Positions 20,255 through 29,186 of a DNA stretch of 64,000 nucleotides are shown one piece after another. The DNA lies in the NCBI GenBank assembly GCA_015057705.1, contig SVDU01000018.1, positions 605 through 64,604 of the forward strand. The letters run 5' to 3'. The stretch comes from Paenibacillaceae bacterium. Lineage in GTDB: Bacteria > Bacillota > Clostridia > Lachnospirales > Lachnospiraceae. Below the pieces are notes generated by a model. That model was not told the DNA's origin, searched no databases, and saw only the letters and a program-made list of their open reading frames with translations. Position 1 is the stretch's first letter; each line of letters begins with the position of its first letter. The position numbers and the translations under genes were made by a program.

Positions 20255-21091
20255 CTACAGATGTTCCAGCCAGGTTCTAGCCAGAGAGATCCAGTTCTGG
20301 CACTGGGGAACGATGCAGCGGCCGTCATCACCGGAAACTTCCCTGTTTGCCAAAGACAGTCCGTGGCAGCCAGCAGGGTAGATATGCATTTCCACACTGA
20401 CACCGTGCTCCGTGAGTGCATCAGCCAATAAGTAACTGTTTTTTACCGGTACGGCATCGTCAGTAGAGGTATGCCATAAGAATACAGGCGGAGTGTGGGA
20501 ACCTACCTGATATTCAAGAGAAACCAGGCGGCGAGCTGCTTCATCTGCCCAATCGGCTCCTAATAAATTAAGGAAAGAACCCTGGTGGCAGGAAGGGCCG
20601 GAAGAAATCACCGGATATGCCAGTATCATGCCATTTGGTTTAATTTCTTCCGGAGTAAGTTCCAACGGTCCGTATAAGAACTCCTGATTCCAGAATGCCC
20701 CCAGGCTGCAGGCAAGATGGCCTCCTGCTGAGAAACCGCAGACGATAATCTTTTCCGGATCGATCAGCCATTCCTCTGCATGGGAACGGACCAGTGAGAC
20801 AGATGCAGCCAGTTCCATCTGAGGATATGGAAATTCCTCCGGAGCTATGCTGTAATTAAGAACAAATGCATGGCAGCCCATGGATAGAAACTGCATGGCA
20901 ATGGGTTCCCCTTCCCGGTCCGATAAGTGCTCATAACCACCTCCCGGGCAGATGATCACTGCCGGACGCAGACGTTTTGGAGCAACGGAGACAGGATCTA
21001 AGAGGTAGGCGTTTAAAGATGCGGCAGCGGTCACTTTTTCTTTTCCGGTCTGTTTTTTGGTAATACGAATGGGTTCTGTAAACTGCTTCAT
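20255..21091 (-). CDS. Alpha/beta hydrolase, acetyl-esterase type
   Basis: The 278-residue protein has the oxyanion-hole segment CPGGGYEHLS, the nucleophile elbow CGFSAGGH (Ser in GxSxG), and downstream Asp (TDDAVP) and His (GCHGL), a complete catalytic triad of the esterase/lipase family that includes acetyl xylan esterases. There is no signal peptide, so it acts inside the cell. Next to pectin genes it may remove acetyl groups from imported oligosaccharides, which is inference. The ATG at 21091 has GGGAG upstream; an in-frame start at 21163 is less supported. Its promoter faces that of the GH105 gene. Confidence 0.8.
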   Translation of the reverse strand: MKQFTEPIRITKKQTGKEKVTAAASLNAYLLDPVSVAPKRLRPAVIICPGGGYEHLSDREGEPIAMQFLSMGCHAFVLNYSIAPEEFPYPQMELAASVSLVRSHAEEWLIDPEKIIVCGFSAGGHLACSLGAFWNQEFLYGPLELTPEEIKPNGMILAYPVISSGPSCHQGSFLNLLGADWADEAARRLVSLEYQVGSHTPPVFLWHTSTDDAVPVKNSYLLADALTEHGVSVEMHIYPAGCHGLSLANREVSGDDGRCIVPQCQNWISLARTWLEHL

Positions 21092-21219
21092 GATATGTAA
21101 TGCTCCCTTTTCTAAACTGCTTCTCGTTGTCAGAAGCTGATGTAATCCAGATAATCTTATCATAAGTTTTAATAGAAGTAAGATAAAAAGTTCATAAAAA
21201 ATGGCAGGTTAAATTATGG

Positions 21220-21248
21220 ATATTGTACAGTCATTGATTACCTGTCAA
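21220..21248 (-). promoter_or_regulatory. Candidate promoter for the esterase gene
   Basis: On the minus strand TTGACA (21248-21243) and CAATAT (21225-21220) are 17 nt apart. The -35 box is a perfect match. A leader of about 120 nt would precede the esterase ATG. Confidence 0.55.
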
Positions 21249-21256
21249 TCTCACCC

Positions 21257-21285
21257 GTGACAAGTCAGAAAAACCATGCTATGAT
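21257..21285 (+). promoter_or_regulatory. Candidate promoter for the GH105 gene
   Basis: GTGACA (21257-21262) and TATGAT (21280-21285) are 17 nt apart, 63 bp before the GH105 ATG. It lies close to the esterase promoter on the other strand, so one regulator could affect both. Confidence 0.55.
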
Positions 21286-21347
21286 AAAAAACAGGGGTTT
21301 TATGGACAAAGACTAAATTGATTATGAACAAAGAGAGGAAACAAACC

Positions 21348-22484
21348 ATGGATGTAATTGAGCGATATATCAATGAACTAATGGAAAAAAGTACCCCGGA
21401 CCGCCCGGTCTGGAACATTGAGAAGATTCTTCAGGGAGAGAAAGCCAGCTGGAATTATATTGACGGCTGCATGATTAAGGCAATCCTGGAGATGTATTCC
21501 ATTACGAAGGATTCGAAATATCTGGAATTTGCAGATACGTTTATTGATTACCGTGTAAAGGAAGACGGATCCATAGAGGGCTATGATGTAGAAGAGCTGA
21601 ATATTGATAATGTAAATGCAGGAAAAACCCTGTTTGAACTTTACGATCTGACCGGAAAGGAAAAGTACAGAAAGGCTATTGATCTGGTTTACAGCCAGAT
21701 TGAGAAGATGCCCAGAACAAAAGAGGGGAATTTCTGGCATAAAAATATATATCCAAACCAGGTGTGGCTCGACGGTCTTTATATGTGTCAGCCATTTTAT
21801 ATGGAATACGAGGCCCGCTTTAATGATAGAAAAAAATGCGAAGATATTTACAGTCAGTTTGCCAACGTAACAAAACATATGAGGGACAGTGAAACAGGAC
21901 TTTACTATCATGCCTATGATTCCTCCAGAGAGATGTTCTGGTGTGATAAAGTGACAGGACTTTCCCAGAATTTCTGGCTGAGAGCACTGGGCTGGTACTC
22001 CATGGCCCTTCTTGATACCATGGACAAAGACAATCACAAGGAGCAGGACGAACTGCATCAGATGAAGGAAGCATTCCAGTCACTGATTGATGCCATGTTA
22101 AAATATCAGGACCCAAGCGGCATGTGGTATCAGGTGGTCAATCTGGGAGGAATGGATAAAAACTATCTGGAAACCAGCGGAAGCGCAATCTTTTCCTATG
22201 CCATCTTAAAAGGCGTGCGCCTTGGTTATCTGCCTGAGTCCTATGCAGAATATGGAAAAAAAGCATTTGAAGGAATCTGTAAAACCTATCTTCATATGGA
22301 AGAAGGAAATATGAGCTTAGGCGGAATCTGTCTTGTGGCAGGTCTGGGCGGAAAAGACAGGAGAGACGGAACCTTCCAGTACTATATGTCTGAGCCAGTT
22401 GTAAAAGATGATGCAAAGGGTGTAGGACCATTCCTTCTTGCATATACAGAGATGAAGCGGTGCGGATGGGAATATCAGTCATAG
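21348..22484 (+). CDS. GH105 unsaturated rhamnogalacturonyl hydrolase
   Basis: The 378-residue protein matches the alpha6/alpha6-barrel family of Bacillus YteR/YesR, which cleaves the unsaturated galacturonyl residue left on rhamnogalacturonan fragments by pectate lyases. The catalytic Asp is in NQVWLDGLYM (near residue 141); DGCMIKAILEMY, FWLRALGWYSMALLD, and ETSGSAIFSYAILKG are further family segments. No signal peptide, so it is cytoplasmic. The ATG at 21348 follows GAGAGGA; 378 residues is close to YteR. A strong bidirectional terminator follows. Confidence 0.92.
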   Translation: MDVIERYINELMEKSTPDRPVWNIEKILQGEKASWNYIDGCMIKAILEMYSITKDSKYLEFADTFIDYRVKEDGSIEGYDVEELNIDNVNAGKTLFELYDLTGKEKYRKAIDLVYSQIEKMPRTKEGNFWHKNIYPNQVWLDGLYMCQPFYMEYEARFNDRKKCEDIYSQFANVTKHMRDSETGLYYHAYDSSREMFWCDKVTGLSQNFWLRALGWYSMALLDTMDKDNHKEQDELHQMKEAFQSLIDAMLKYQDPSGMWYQVVNLGGMDKNYLETSGSAIFSYAILKGVRLGYLPESYAEYGKKAFEGICKTYLHMEEGNMSLGGICLVAGLGGKDRRDGTFQYYMSEPVVKDDAKGVGPFLLAYTEMKRCGWEYQS

Positions 22485-22489
22485 AAAAT

Positions 22490-22524
22490 AAAAGGGAATG
22501 AGGCAGATCGCCTCATTCCCTTTT
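22490..22524. terminator. Bidirectional terminator after GH105 / AraC gene
   Basis: A perfect 15-bp stem (22490-22504 with 22510-22524) encloses a 5-nt loop and has A and T tracts on its two sides. It overlaps the stop codon of the convergent AraC-family gene. Confidence 0.9.
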
Positions 22525-23389
22525 AACTTAAGCTGTTTTGTGCGTATTTCTTCGGTGAGATTCCTGTTTTCTTTGTAAAGGCTTTAAAGAAATTGCTGTA
22601 ATCATTAAAGCCGCACATGCTGTATACTTCATTGACGCTGTATCCGCCTGCTAACAGCGTCTGTGCCAGTTCAATTCTTCTGGTGGTAATATAGGAGTTG
22701 ATGGTTGTACCTGTCCCTTTCTTAAATAGTCTGCAAAGGTACGAGGTGCTTAAATAAAAATGGGCGGCAATCTCCCCGATGCTTAAGGAAGAATCAATGT
22801 TATGGTGGATATAGGTAATAATATCTGCCACCTTGCTGTTAAAATACTGTCTCTGTTCTTCTGACTGTTCTCCCAGATCTGCTTCTGCTGCACATTTTGT
22901 TAAAAACACCATAAACTCCGCAAAAGCTGAACGTTCTTCCACATCGTGTCCGAACCCCTCCTCTACTGCCAGCTTATTAAAATAGTAGGTAAACCGCCGC
23001 TGCTGACCCTGGCTTAAGTGGATCCTGTGGGAAAAGTTATCCGGCCGGTGGGTGAAACAGTAGGTTAAATCGGTATAATCAGTGGAAATAGTCTTTAAAT
23101 ACTCCGGATCAATAAAAACAGCATACCGTTCATGGGGGATGGACGAATCCATCTGAAGAATCTGATGCTTCTCCCGGGGATTAATCATAAATAAATCGCC
23201 AGGCTCTATGCGGTAATTGTTATCTTCAATTAAAAAGGTACGTCCGCCGCTGATGGAAAAGTAGAACTCACAGCACCGGTGGCTGTGCATGCTTAAAACA
23301 CTGCTTTCCTTGTGCAGATGTGCAATGGAAAAGTAATGGCTTTCAAAACACCGGTCAATTCCTTCCGAATATGAAGTAAGTACTTTCAT
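22523..23389 (-). CDS. AraC family regulator with cupin sensor domain
   Basis: The 288 residues comprise an N-terminal cupin-like sugar-sensing domain (HSHRCCEFYFSISGG, IEPGDLFMINPREKHQ) and a C-terminal pair of helix-turn-helix motifs (SIGEIAAHFYLSTSYLCRLFKK and SVNEVYSMCGFNDYSNFFKAF) ending in GISPKKY. Position between GH105 and the ABC importer suggests activation of pectin genes by an uronate ligand; that is inference. The second ATG (23389) is chosen because AAGGAG lies ten bases before it, against one base for the ATG at 23398. Confidence 0.88.
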   Translation of the reverse strand: MKVLTSYSEGIDRCFESHYFSIAHLHKESSVLSMHSHRCCEFYFSISGGRTFLIEDNNYRIEPGDLFMINPREKHQILQMDSSIPHERYAVFIDPEYLKTISTDYTDLTYCFTHRPDNFSHRIHLSQGQQRRFTYYFNKLAVEEGFGHDVEERSAFAEFMVFLTKCAAEADLGEQSEEQRQYFNSKVADIITYIHHNIDSSLSIGEIAAHFYLSTSYLCRLFKKGTGTTINSYITTRRIELAQTLLAGGYSVNEVYSMCGFNDYSNFFKAFTKKTGISPKKYAQNSLS

Positions 23390-23493
23390 TATTTGCATTC
23401 TCCTTGGCTAATACTACTAAAATAATATCATAGGATGTCAAAATATGCAATGTTTTGTGCCGAATTTGAAATGAATTATAAGAACATAGGTGT

Positions 23494-23529
23494 TATAATA
23501 ATAAAAAAGTGTTGTGTAAGCGCTTACGC
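23494..23529 (+). promoter_or_regulatory. Promoter -10 and LacI-type operator before the ABC importer operon
   Basis: TATAAT at 23494-23499 is followed after 14 nt by GTGTAAGCGCTTACGC (23514-23529), with a perfect 12-bp palindromic core GTAAGCGCTTAC. The identical 16 bases occur at 33399-33414 just after the promoter of the LacI gene. The core also resembles a CcpA cre site, so catabolite control is the alternative reading. No strong -35 is seen. Confidence 0.7.
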
Positions 23530-23624
23530 AAAAGTACATATTTCTATATTGAAAATGCGAAAACATTTACATGATACTTTTAAAGAACTCATTTATGAGG
23601 GAGAGAAAAAGGAGAGAGAAAAAG

Positions 23625-25004
23625 ATGAGAAAAATCAAACAGTGGACAGCAATGGGGTTAGCGACTGTTATGGCAATGTCTCTATCTGCATGCGGGTCAG
23701 GCAAAACTGCTGAAACAACAACTGCTGCACCTGCAGAAACTACGAAAGCAGCTGCTGCTGAAACAACAACTGCTGGAGCTACAACTTCTACAGAACCAGT
23801 AGAACTGAAATTTTCATGGTGGGGCGGCGACACAAGACATGCAGCAACTGAGGAAGCAATCAAAGCTTTCCAGGCAAAATATCCGAACATCACTGTAACT
23901 CCTGAATACGGTGCATGGAACGGCTGGGAAGAGAAACAGTCCTTAAACATCTTGGGCGGCAATGCTGCTGATGTTATGCAGATCAACTGGAACTGGATTG
24001 AATCCTACAGCCAGGGCGGAAAGTCTTTCGCAAACATGGAGGATTACTCCGATGTTCTTGATTTAAAACAGTTCACACCAGAGAGCCTTGATCTTTGCAA
24101 GGTAGATAATAAATTAATGGCAGTTCCGATTTCTTTAACAGGCCGTCTGTTCTACTGGAACAAGTCTGCATTTGATGAGGTTGGTGTTGCACTTCCTACT
24201 GATCTTGATTCCTTATACAAAGCTGGTGAAGCATTTAAGGCAAAAGATGCTGATATGTATCCACTGGCACTTGGCGAATATGACCGTATGATCCTTATGG
24301 TTTATTATCTGGAATCCAAGTATGGCAAAAACTGGGTAGAAGACGGTGCAATTAACTACACAGAAGAAGAAGTAAAAGATGGTATGGACTTTATCACAGG
24401 ACTGGAAGAGAAACATGTAATTCCTACTCTTGCTACTATCAGCGGCGATATGGCTGACTCTCTTGACAAGAATGCAAAATGGATCGATGGAAAGTATGCT
24501 GGTATCTTTGAGTGGGATTCCTCAGCTTCCAAGTTCAAAAAAGCTCTTGAAGGCAGCGTAAACAAACCTGGTCAGGAATTCGTAGTTGGCGAGTTCATTA
24601 AGATGGGCGGCAACAACGGTGGATTTACAAAGATCTCCATGGCATATGCTATTGGCGCAAACTCCAAACATCCAAAGGAAGCAGCTATGCTGATCAACTT
24701 CCTGTTAAATGATCCGGAAGGCGTTAAGATCGGTTCTACAGAAAGAGGTATTCCTTGTTCTGCAGCAGGCTTAAAGATCCTTCAGGATAACAAGCTTGGC
24801 GATCCTCTTACCATTGAAGCAAATACAAAAGTTATGAACTACAGCAAGTTCACTCTGGATGCCAAATTTGAGCACAATGACTTAAAGGCTAACCCAGACG
24901 GCGTATACTACAAAGTATTCGGCAAATTAAGCTCCAAAGAGCTGGATTCTGCTGCAGCTGCAAAAGAACTGATCAAGGGTGTTACTGATACACTTGAGAA
25001 CTAA
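23625..25004 (+). CDS. ABC sugar transporter, solute-binding lipoprotein
   Basis: The 459-residue protein has a lipoprotein signal with lipobox LSAC (Cys23), an Ala/Thr/Glu-rich linker to about residue 60 and a family 1 solute-binding domain (LKFSWWGGDTRHAATEEAIKAFQAKYP onward). It would bind oligosaccharide outside the membrane and pass it to the two permeases encoded downstream. Oligogalacturonides are the likely ligand from context. No ATPase gene lies in the operon, so a shared MsmX/MsmK-type ATPase elsewhere is expected. The ATG at 23625 follows AGGAGAG; an ORF start at 23571 is too far upstream. Confidence 0.92.
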   Translation: MRKIKQWTAMGLATVMAMSLSACGSGKTAETTTAAPAETTKAAAAETTTAGATTSTEPVELKFSWWGGDTRHAATEEAIKAFQAKYPNITVTPEYGAWNGWEEKQSLNILGGNAADVMQINWNWIESYSQGGKSFANMEDYSDVLDLKQFTPESLDLCKVDNKLMAVPISLTGRLFYWNKSAFDEVGVALPTDLDSLYKAGEAFKAKDADMYPLALGEYDRMILMVYYLESKYGKNWVEDGAINYTEEEVKDGMDFITGLEEKHVIPTLATISGDMADSLDKNAKWIDGKYAGIFEWDSSASKFKKALEGSVNKPGQEFVVGEFIKMGGNNGGFTKISMAYAIGANSKHPKEAAMLINFLLNDPEGVKIGSTERGIPCSAAGLKILQDNKLGDPLTIEANTKVMNYSKFTLDAKFEHNDLKANPDGVYYKVFGKLSSKELDSAAAAKELIKGVTDTLEN

Positions 25005-25040
25005 TTGTCTTTAAAACGATAAGATATTCATATTTCATAC

Positions 25041-25066
25041 GAGCCGCCATAGTCCTATGGCGGCTC
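25041..25066 (+). promoter_or_regulatory. Strong intra-operon stem-loop after the binding-protein gene
   Basis: A 12-bp GC-rich inverted repeat (25041-25052 with 25055-25066) lies 37 bp after the solute-binding protein stop and has no T tract. Such hairpins commonly protect the 3' end of the binding-protein transcript and keep its level above that of the permeases; here this is inferred from position. Confidence 0.75.
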
Positions 25067-25094
25067 CCATAAAGAAAAGGGCAGACAAAACGTC

Positions 25095-25763
25095 ATGGAA
25101 TGCAGAAATGAGACATTAAAACCATACCAGCTCATGGGAGCAGTACAAATGTTTGAAGCAACGAAAGACGATGCGTTCAAAGAATTTATTATGGATCAGT
25201 TAAGCTGTATGGAAGCCCCGGAAGGGACGGCAGGAAGTCTGCCGGCACAGGATTATTCCGCTTATTTTTTCGCTTTGGAACAAACCGGTAATGAGAGTTA
25301 CAGTCAAAAGATAGAAAATGTCATGAAAACCCCGGAGTGGACTTTGGAGCTTATGCCGTTTATAACAGCGTATGACACAAGATATAAAAGAAAAGAGCAT
25401 TATAATGAGATTGTGGCCATGTTTCGGGATAAACAGCAGTTTACGGGATATGATCTGGTGTCACTGATCGATACGATTGCTCAGATGTCGGAAGAGATCT
25501 ATGAATATTATAGGGAATTAAGGGATTTGTTTAAGGTTATAATCAAGGAGAAGATGAAAGACCTCCCCAATTCTTCTGAAATTATGGAAATTGGTTATTC
25601 CATTCTGAAAGCATGCAACATTGGCGTGCTTCAAAAAGAAAAATACGGTAATTTCGGGGAACTTGTATGGAGAAATATTGCGGGGATTGATAATAATACA
25701 TGTACAGGTTTAAAGGATATGATCTGTGCGCAGCATATAATTTTTAACAAACAGGAGGTATAA
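25095..25763 (+). CDS. GH105-like mini-protein, probably non-catalytic
   Basis: This 222-residue protein has no assigned name. By eye it follows the nearby GH105 enzyme at several points: ALEQTGNESYSQKI against LYDLTGKEKYRKAI, MPFITAYDTRYKRKEHYNEI against QPFYMEYEARFNDRKKCEDI, and GYSILKACNIGVLQKEKYG against SYAILKGVRLGYLPESYAE. It is 156 residues shorter, and the WLDGLYM segment with the catalytic Asp is reduced to WTLELMPF, so hydrolase activity is unlikely. It sits between the binding protein and permease genes, with a 5-bp gap to the latter. A decayed enzyme or a sugar-binding accessory protein are both possible. Confidence 0.55.
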   Translation: MECRNETLKPYQLMGAVQMFEATKDDAFKEFIMDQLSCMEAPEGTAGSLPAQDYSAYFFALEQTGNESYSQKIENVMKTPEWTLELMPFITAYDTRYKRKEHYNEIVAMFRDKQQFTGYDLVSLIDTIAQMSEEIYEYYRELRDLFKVIIKEKMKDLPNSSEIMEIGYSILKACNIGVLQKEKYGNFGELVWRNIAGIDNNTCTGLKDMICAQHIIFNKQEV

Positions 25764-25768
25764 GCAGT

Positions 25769-26668
25769 ATGAAGTCAAAGGGTATACGTAAGTTCCTGGC
25801 TGATAATGCGGGATTCTTCTTTGTCCTGCCGTGGCTGATTGGATTTATACTTTTTAAAGTTTATCCATTCGCTTCTTCATTGTACTATAGCTTTACAAAT
25901 TACGATCTGTTTAATGGCGTAACGAAAACAGGTATGATGAACTATAATAAGATTTTTACGGATTCTGATATTACAAGAGCATTTATGGTAACTTTTAAAT
26001 ATGCGATTTTTGACGTTCCTTTAAAGCTGACCTTCGCATTATTTATCGCTTATATTCTGAACTTTAAATTAAAGGGAGTTAATTTCTTCAGAACGGCTTA
26101 TTATATTCCCTCTATTCTTGGTGGTTCCATCGCCATTGCCATCTTGTGGAGAGCTGTATTCAATACAGATGGTCTGATCAATGCGGTAGTCGTTGCATTT
26201 GGCGGAGAAAAAATCAACTGGATGGCATCTGCCAACGGTGCTTTATTCGTTATCATCATGTTACGAGTATGGCAGTTTGGTTCAGCCATGGTAATTTTCC
26301 TTGCAGCATTAAAAGGTGTATCGGAAGATTTATACGAGGCTGCATCCATTGACGGAGCAGGAAAATGGACTCAGTTCTTTAAAATTACAGTTCCGTTAAT
26401 CACACCGGTTATTTTCTACAACCTGATCACTCAGTTATGCCAGGCATTTCAGGAATTCAACGGACCTTTCCTTGTAACAAAGGGCGGACCAAACGGTGCA
26501 ACAACACTGATTTCCATTCTTATTTACAACAATGCGTTCCTTCGTCATAAGATGGGTATCGCAAGTGCCCAGGCATGGATACTGTTCCTGATTGTCATGA
26601 CATTTACGGCAGTTGCATTTGTTAGCCAGAAGAAATGGGTATATTACTCAGATGAAGACGGGAGGTAG
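25769..26668 (+). CDS. ABC sugar transporter permease, MalF type
   Basis: The 299-residue protein has six predicted membrane helices and the cytoplasmic EAA loop (YEAASIDGAGKWTQFFKITVPLITP) that contacts the ATPase. It forms a heterodimer with the next gene product. AGGAGGT precedes the ATG. It belongs to the CUT1 oligosaccharide importers. Confidence 0.93.
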   Translation: MKSKGIRKFLADNAGFFFVLPWLIGFILFKVYPFASSLYYSFTNYDLFNGVTKTGMMNYNKIFTDSDITRAFMVTFKYAIFDVPLKLTFALFIAYILNFKLKGVNFFRTAYYIPSILGGSIAIAILWRAVFNTDGLINAVVVAFGGEKINWMASANGALFVIIMLRVWQFGSAMVIFLAALKGVSEDLYEAASIDGAGKWTQFFKITVPLITPVIFYNLITQLCQAFQEFNGPFLVTKGGPNGATTLISILIYNNAFLRHKMGIASAQAWILFLIVMTFTAVAFVSQKKWVYYSDEDGR

Positions 26669-26673
26669 ATGAC

Positions 26674-27525
26674 ATGACGAAAGAGACAAAAAGAAAAATA
26701 AGTACAATAATCCGTTATACTCTTCTCGTATTAATTGGATTCATTATGGTTTATCCCCTGATCTGGATGGTAGGTGCGACCTTTAAGACTAACTCAGAGA
26801 TTTTTACCAGCGCATGGTTCTGGCCTAAGAACCCGGTTACAGACGGTTATGCTAATGCATTCGTTGATTACGGCGGTAAAATCAACCTGATTAAATCACT
26901 TTTAAACACTTATAAAATCGTAGTGCCAAAGGTTATTTTCACTGTAATATCAGCTACCATTACTGCTTACGGTTTCGGACGGTTTGAATTCAAAGGAAAA
27001 GCAATCCTCTTTTCTCTTATGATTTCCACTCTGTTCCTTCCTCAGGTAGTTTTAAATGCACCTCAGTACATTATGTTTAATAACTGGGGCTGGACAAATT
27101 CCTATCTTCCTCTTGTAATCCCTTCTTTATTTGCAGGAGACACATACTTCTTATTCATGCTGGTTCAGTTTTTAAGAGGTGTGCCAAAAGAGCTGGAAGA
27201 GGCAGCTAAGATTGACGGCTGTAATTCAATTAAAACATTATGGTATGTCATTGTTCCCATGTTAAAGCCATCACTGGTATCCGTTGCATTATTCCAGTTT
27301 ATGTGGACTTCCAATGACTTTATGGGACCCCTGATCTACGTTTCCGACATGCCAAAATATACAAACTCCATTTACTTACGTATGTCAATGGATGGTGATG
27401 TAGGATTTCAGTGGAACAGAATTCTGGCGATGTCACTTATCTCCATTATTCCTTCTCTGATTGTATTCTTCTGTGCGCAGGATTCCTTCATTGATGGTAT
27501 TGCTGCAGGCGGAGTAAAAGGTTAA
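26674..27525 (+). CDS. ABC sugar transporter permease, MalG type
   Basis: The 283-residue partner permease has six predicted helices and the EAA loop LEEAAKIDGCNSIKTLWYVIVPMLKP. It starts 5 bp after the previous stop with GGGAGG upstream. The C-terminus (SFIDGIAAGGVKG) is typical of CUT1 MalG-type subunits. Confidence 0.93.
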   Translation: MTKETKRKISTIIRYTLLVLIGFIMVYPLIWMVGATFKTNSEIFTSAWFWPKNPVTDGYANAFVDYGGKINLIKSLLNTYKIVVPKVIFTVISATITAYGFGRFEFKGKAILFSLMISTLFLPQVVLNAPQYIMFNNWGWTNSYLPLVIPSLFAGDTYFLFMLVQFLRGVPKELEEAAKIDGCNSIKTLWYVIVPMLKPSLVSVALFQFMWTSNDFMGPLIYVSDMPKYTNSIYLRMSMDGDVGFQWNRILAMSLISIIPSLIVFFCAQDSFIDGIAAGGVKG

Positions 27526-27530
27526 AGATC

Positions 27531-27568
27531 AAAAAGAGGGCGTGGTATGTAATTGCTGCGCTCTTTTT
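27531..27568 (+). terminator. Partial terminator inside the importer operon
   Basis: AAAAAGAGGGCG (27531-27542) pairs with CGCTCTTTTT (27559-27568) with one bulged G, and the second arm supplies a T run. It lies between permease and GH28 genes, so part of the transcripts may stop here and enzyme genes be expressed below transport genes. Confidence 0.6.
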
Positions 27569-27618
27569 CAATAGAAAAAACAATAACACAGGAAAACTTA
27601 CAGGTGAGGTTTAACAGT

Positions 27619-29172
27619 ATGGAATTAAGAGTTGTATTTCAGACAGCGCGTTCTGTAACCATAGAGACAATCACAGAAACAATCTATGAATTTGATACTC
27701 CGGGCCAGATTCTGGTAAACGGAGAGAACCGGGGAGAGACAAAGCAGGTTGTGTTTACATTGTTTGACTTAAAGCCGGATATGGACTATAATATTTCTCT
27801 GGAAAGAAATGGAGAAAAGGCAGAGGTAAATTTCCATACGGATTATGAATTTGTTACCATCAATGTCAGGGAAGTTGGCGCTCTTGGGGACGGAATCCAA
27901 AACGACACTCCTTTCATTCAGGCTGCGATTATGGCATGTCCCAAAGACGGAAGAGTGCTGATTCCCGCAGGAAAATACAAAGTTACCAGTCTGTTTTTAA
28001 AGAGCCATATTAAGATTGAACTCTCAGAGGGAGCGGAGCTCTTTGCAGAGACTGACCGGTATCAGTTTCCAAAGTTCCCCGGAATGATCGAGAGTTACGA
28101 TGAAAAAGATGATTATAATCTGGGAACCTGGGAGGGCAACCCCCTTCCCATGTTTGCAGGCATCATCACCGGCATTGATGTGGAAGACGTTGTAATCTAT
28201 GGCAGAGGAATCATCAACGGACAGGCTTCCTTTGACAACTGGTGGGACAATGTAAGAGTGATGAAGGGGGCGTTCCGCCCGCGTATGGTATTTTTAGAAC
28301 GATGCAGGAAGATTACTCTTCAGGGCTTCTCTTTAAAAAACAGTCCGACCTGGGTTCTTCATCCTTATTTCAGTGAAGACTTAAAGTTTTTAAATTTAAG
28401 CATCAGCAATCCGGCAGATTCCCCCAATACAGACGGACTGGATCCGGAATCCTGTAAGGACGTGGAGATACTGGGACTTCATTTTTCCCTGGGTGATGAC
28501 TGCATTGCCATCAAGTCAGGCAAGATCTATATGGGACGGAGATATAAGAAGCCTTCTGAGAACATCACCATTCGCCAGTGTCTGATGGAAAACGGTCACG
28601 GAGCCGTTACCATAGGAAGTGAAGTGGGGGCTGGCGTGAAAAACATCCTGGTAGAACGCTGTCTGTTCCGCCATACAGACAGAGGCCTGCGGATCAAGAC
28701 CAGAAGAGGAAGGGGAAAGGACTCCGTTCTTACGGATATTACCTTTGACCACATTGATATGGATCATGTAATGACCCCGTTTGTAGTCAATGGCTTCTAC
28801 TTCTGTGATCCTGATGGAAAATCAGAATACGTTCAGTGCAGGGAACCACTTCCGGTTGATGACAGAACGCCTGAGATCGGCAGATTCAGCTTTACCAATA
28901 TAAAAGCGGCTAATTGTCATGTGGCAGCTTCCTTTCTCTATGGTCTTCCAGAAAAGAAGATTGAACGCATTGAATTTAAGAACGTTGACATTTCCTTTGC
29001 GAAAGAGGCGAAGTCAGGAGCTCCCGCTATGTTAAGCGGAGTGGGAGAGTGCACCAAAAAAGGCTTTTGTATCAGCAATGTGAACACCCTGATCTGTGAA
29101 AATGTTCATATTTCCGGACAGGAAGGGGAAGCATTTGAATTAAGCAATATTAATCATTACGAAACGATCTAA
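27619..29172 (+). CDS. GH28 polygalacturonase family glycoside hydrolase
   Basis: GH28 enzymes hydrolyse alpha-1,4-galacturonide bonds by inversion. All four family motifs are present: NTDG (near residue 270), GDDCIAIKSG (near 291), GHG (near 326) and RIKT (near 357) on a right-handed beta helix. The N-terminal ~85 residues look like a fibronectin type III domain, as in exo-acting clostridial and enterobacterial members. There is no signal peptide, so it should act in the cytoplasm on imported oligogalacturonides. The ATG at 27619 follows GAGGT; a TTG-started frame from 27553 overlaps the terminator stem. Confidence 0.93.
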   Translation: MELRVVFQTARSVTIETITETIYEFDTPGQILVNGENRGETKQVVFTLFDLKPDMDYNISLERNGEKAEVNFHTDYEFVTINVREVGALGDGIQNDTPFIQAAIMACPKDGRVLIPAGKYKVTSLFLKSHIKIELSEGAELFAETDRYQFPKFPGMIESYDEKDDYNLGTWEGNPLPMFAGIITGIDVEDVVIYGRGIINGQASFDNWWDNVRVMKGAFRPRMVFLERCRKITLQGFSLKNSPTWVLHPYFSEDLKFLNLSISNPADSPNTDGLDPESCKDVEILGLHFSLGDDCIAIKSGKIYMGRRYKKPSENITIRQCLMENGHGAVTIGSEVGAGVKNILVERCLFRHTDRGLRIKTRRGRGKDSVLTDITFDHIDMDHVMTPFVVNGFYFCDPDGKSEYVQCREPLPVDDRTPEIGRFSFTNIKAANCHVAASFLYGLPEKKIERIEFKNVDISFAKEAKSGAPAMLSGVGECTKKGFCISNVNTLICENVHISGQEGEAFELSNINHYETI

Positions 29173-29186
29173 AGGAGAAGAGTACA

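Noticed and set aside
23514-23529. Reading the palindrome only as a CcpA cre site
   Set aside because: The core resembles cre, but the exact 16-mer recurs at the LacI gene's own promoter, which favours the local repressor. A CcpA contribution is not excluded.
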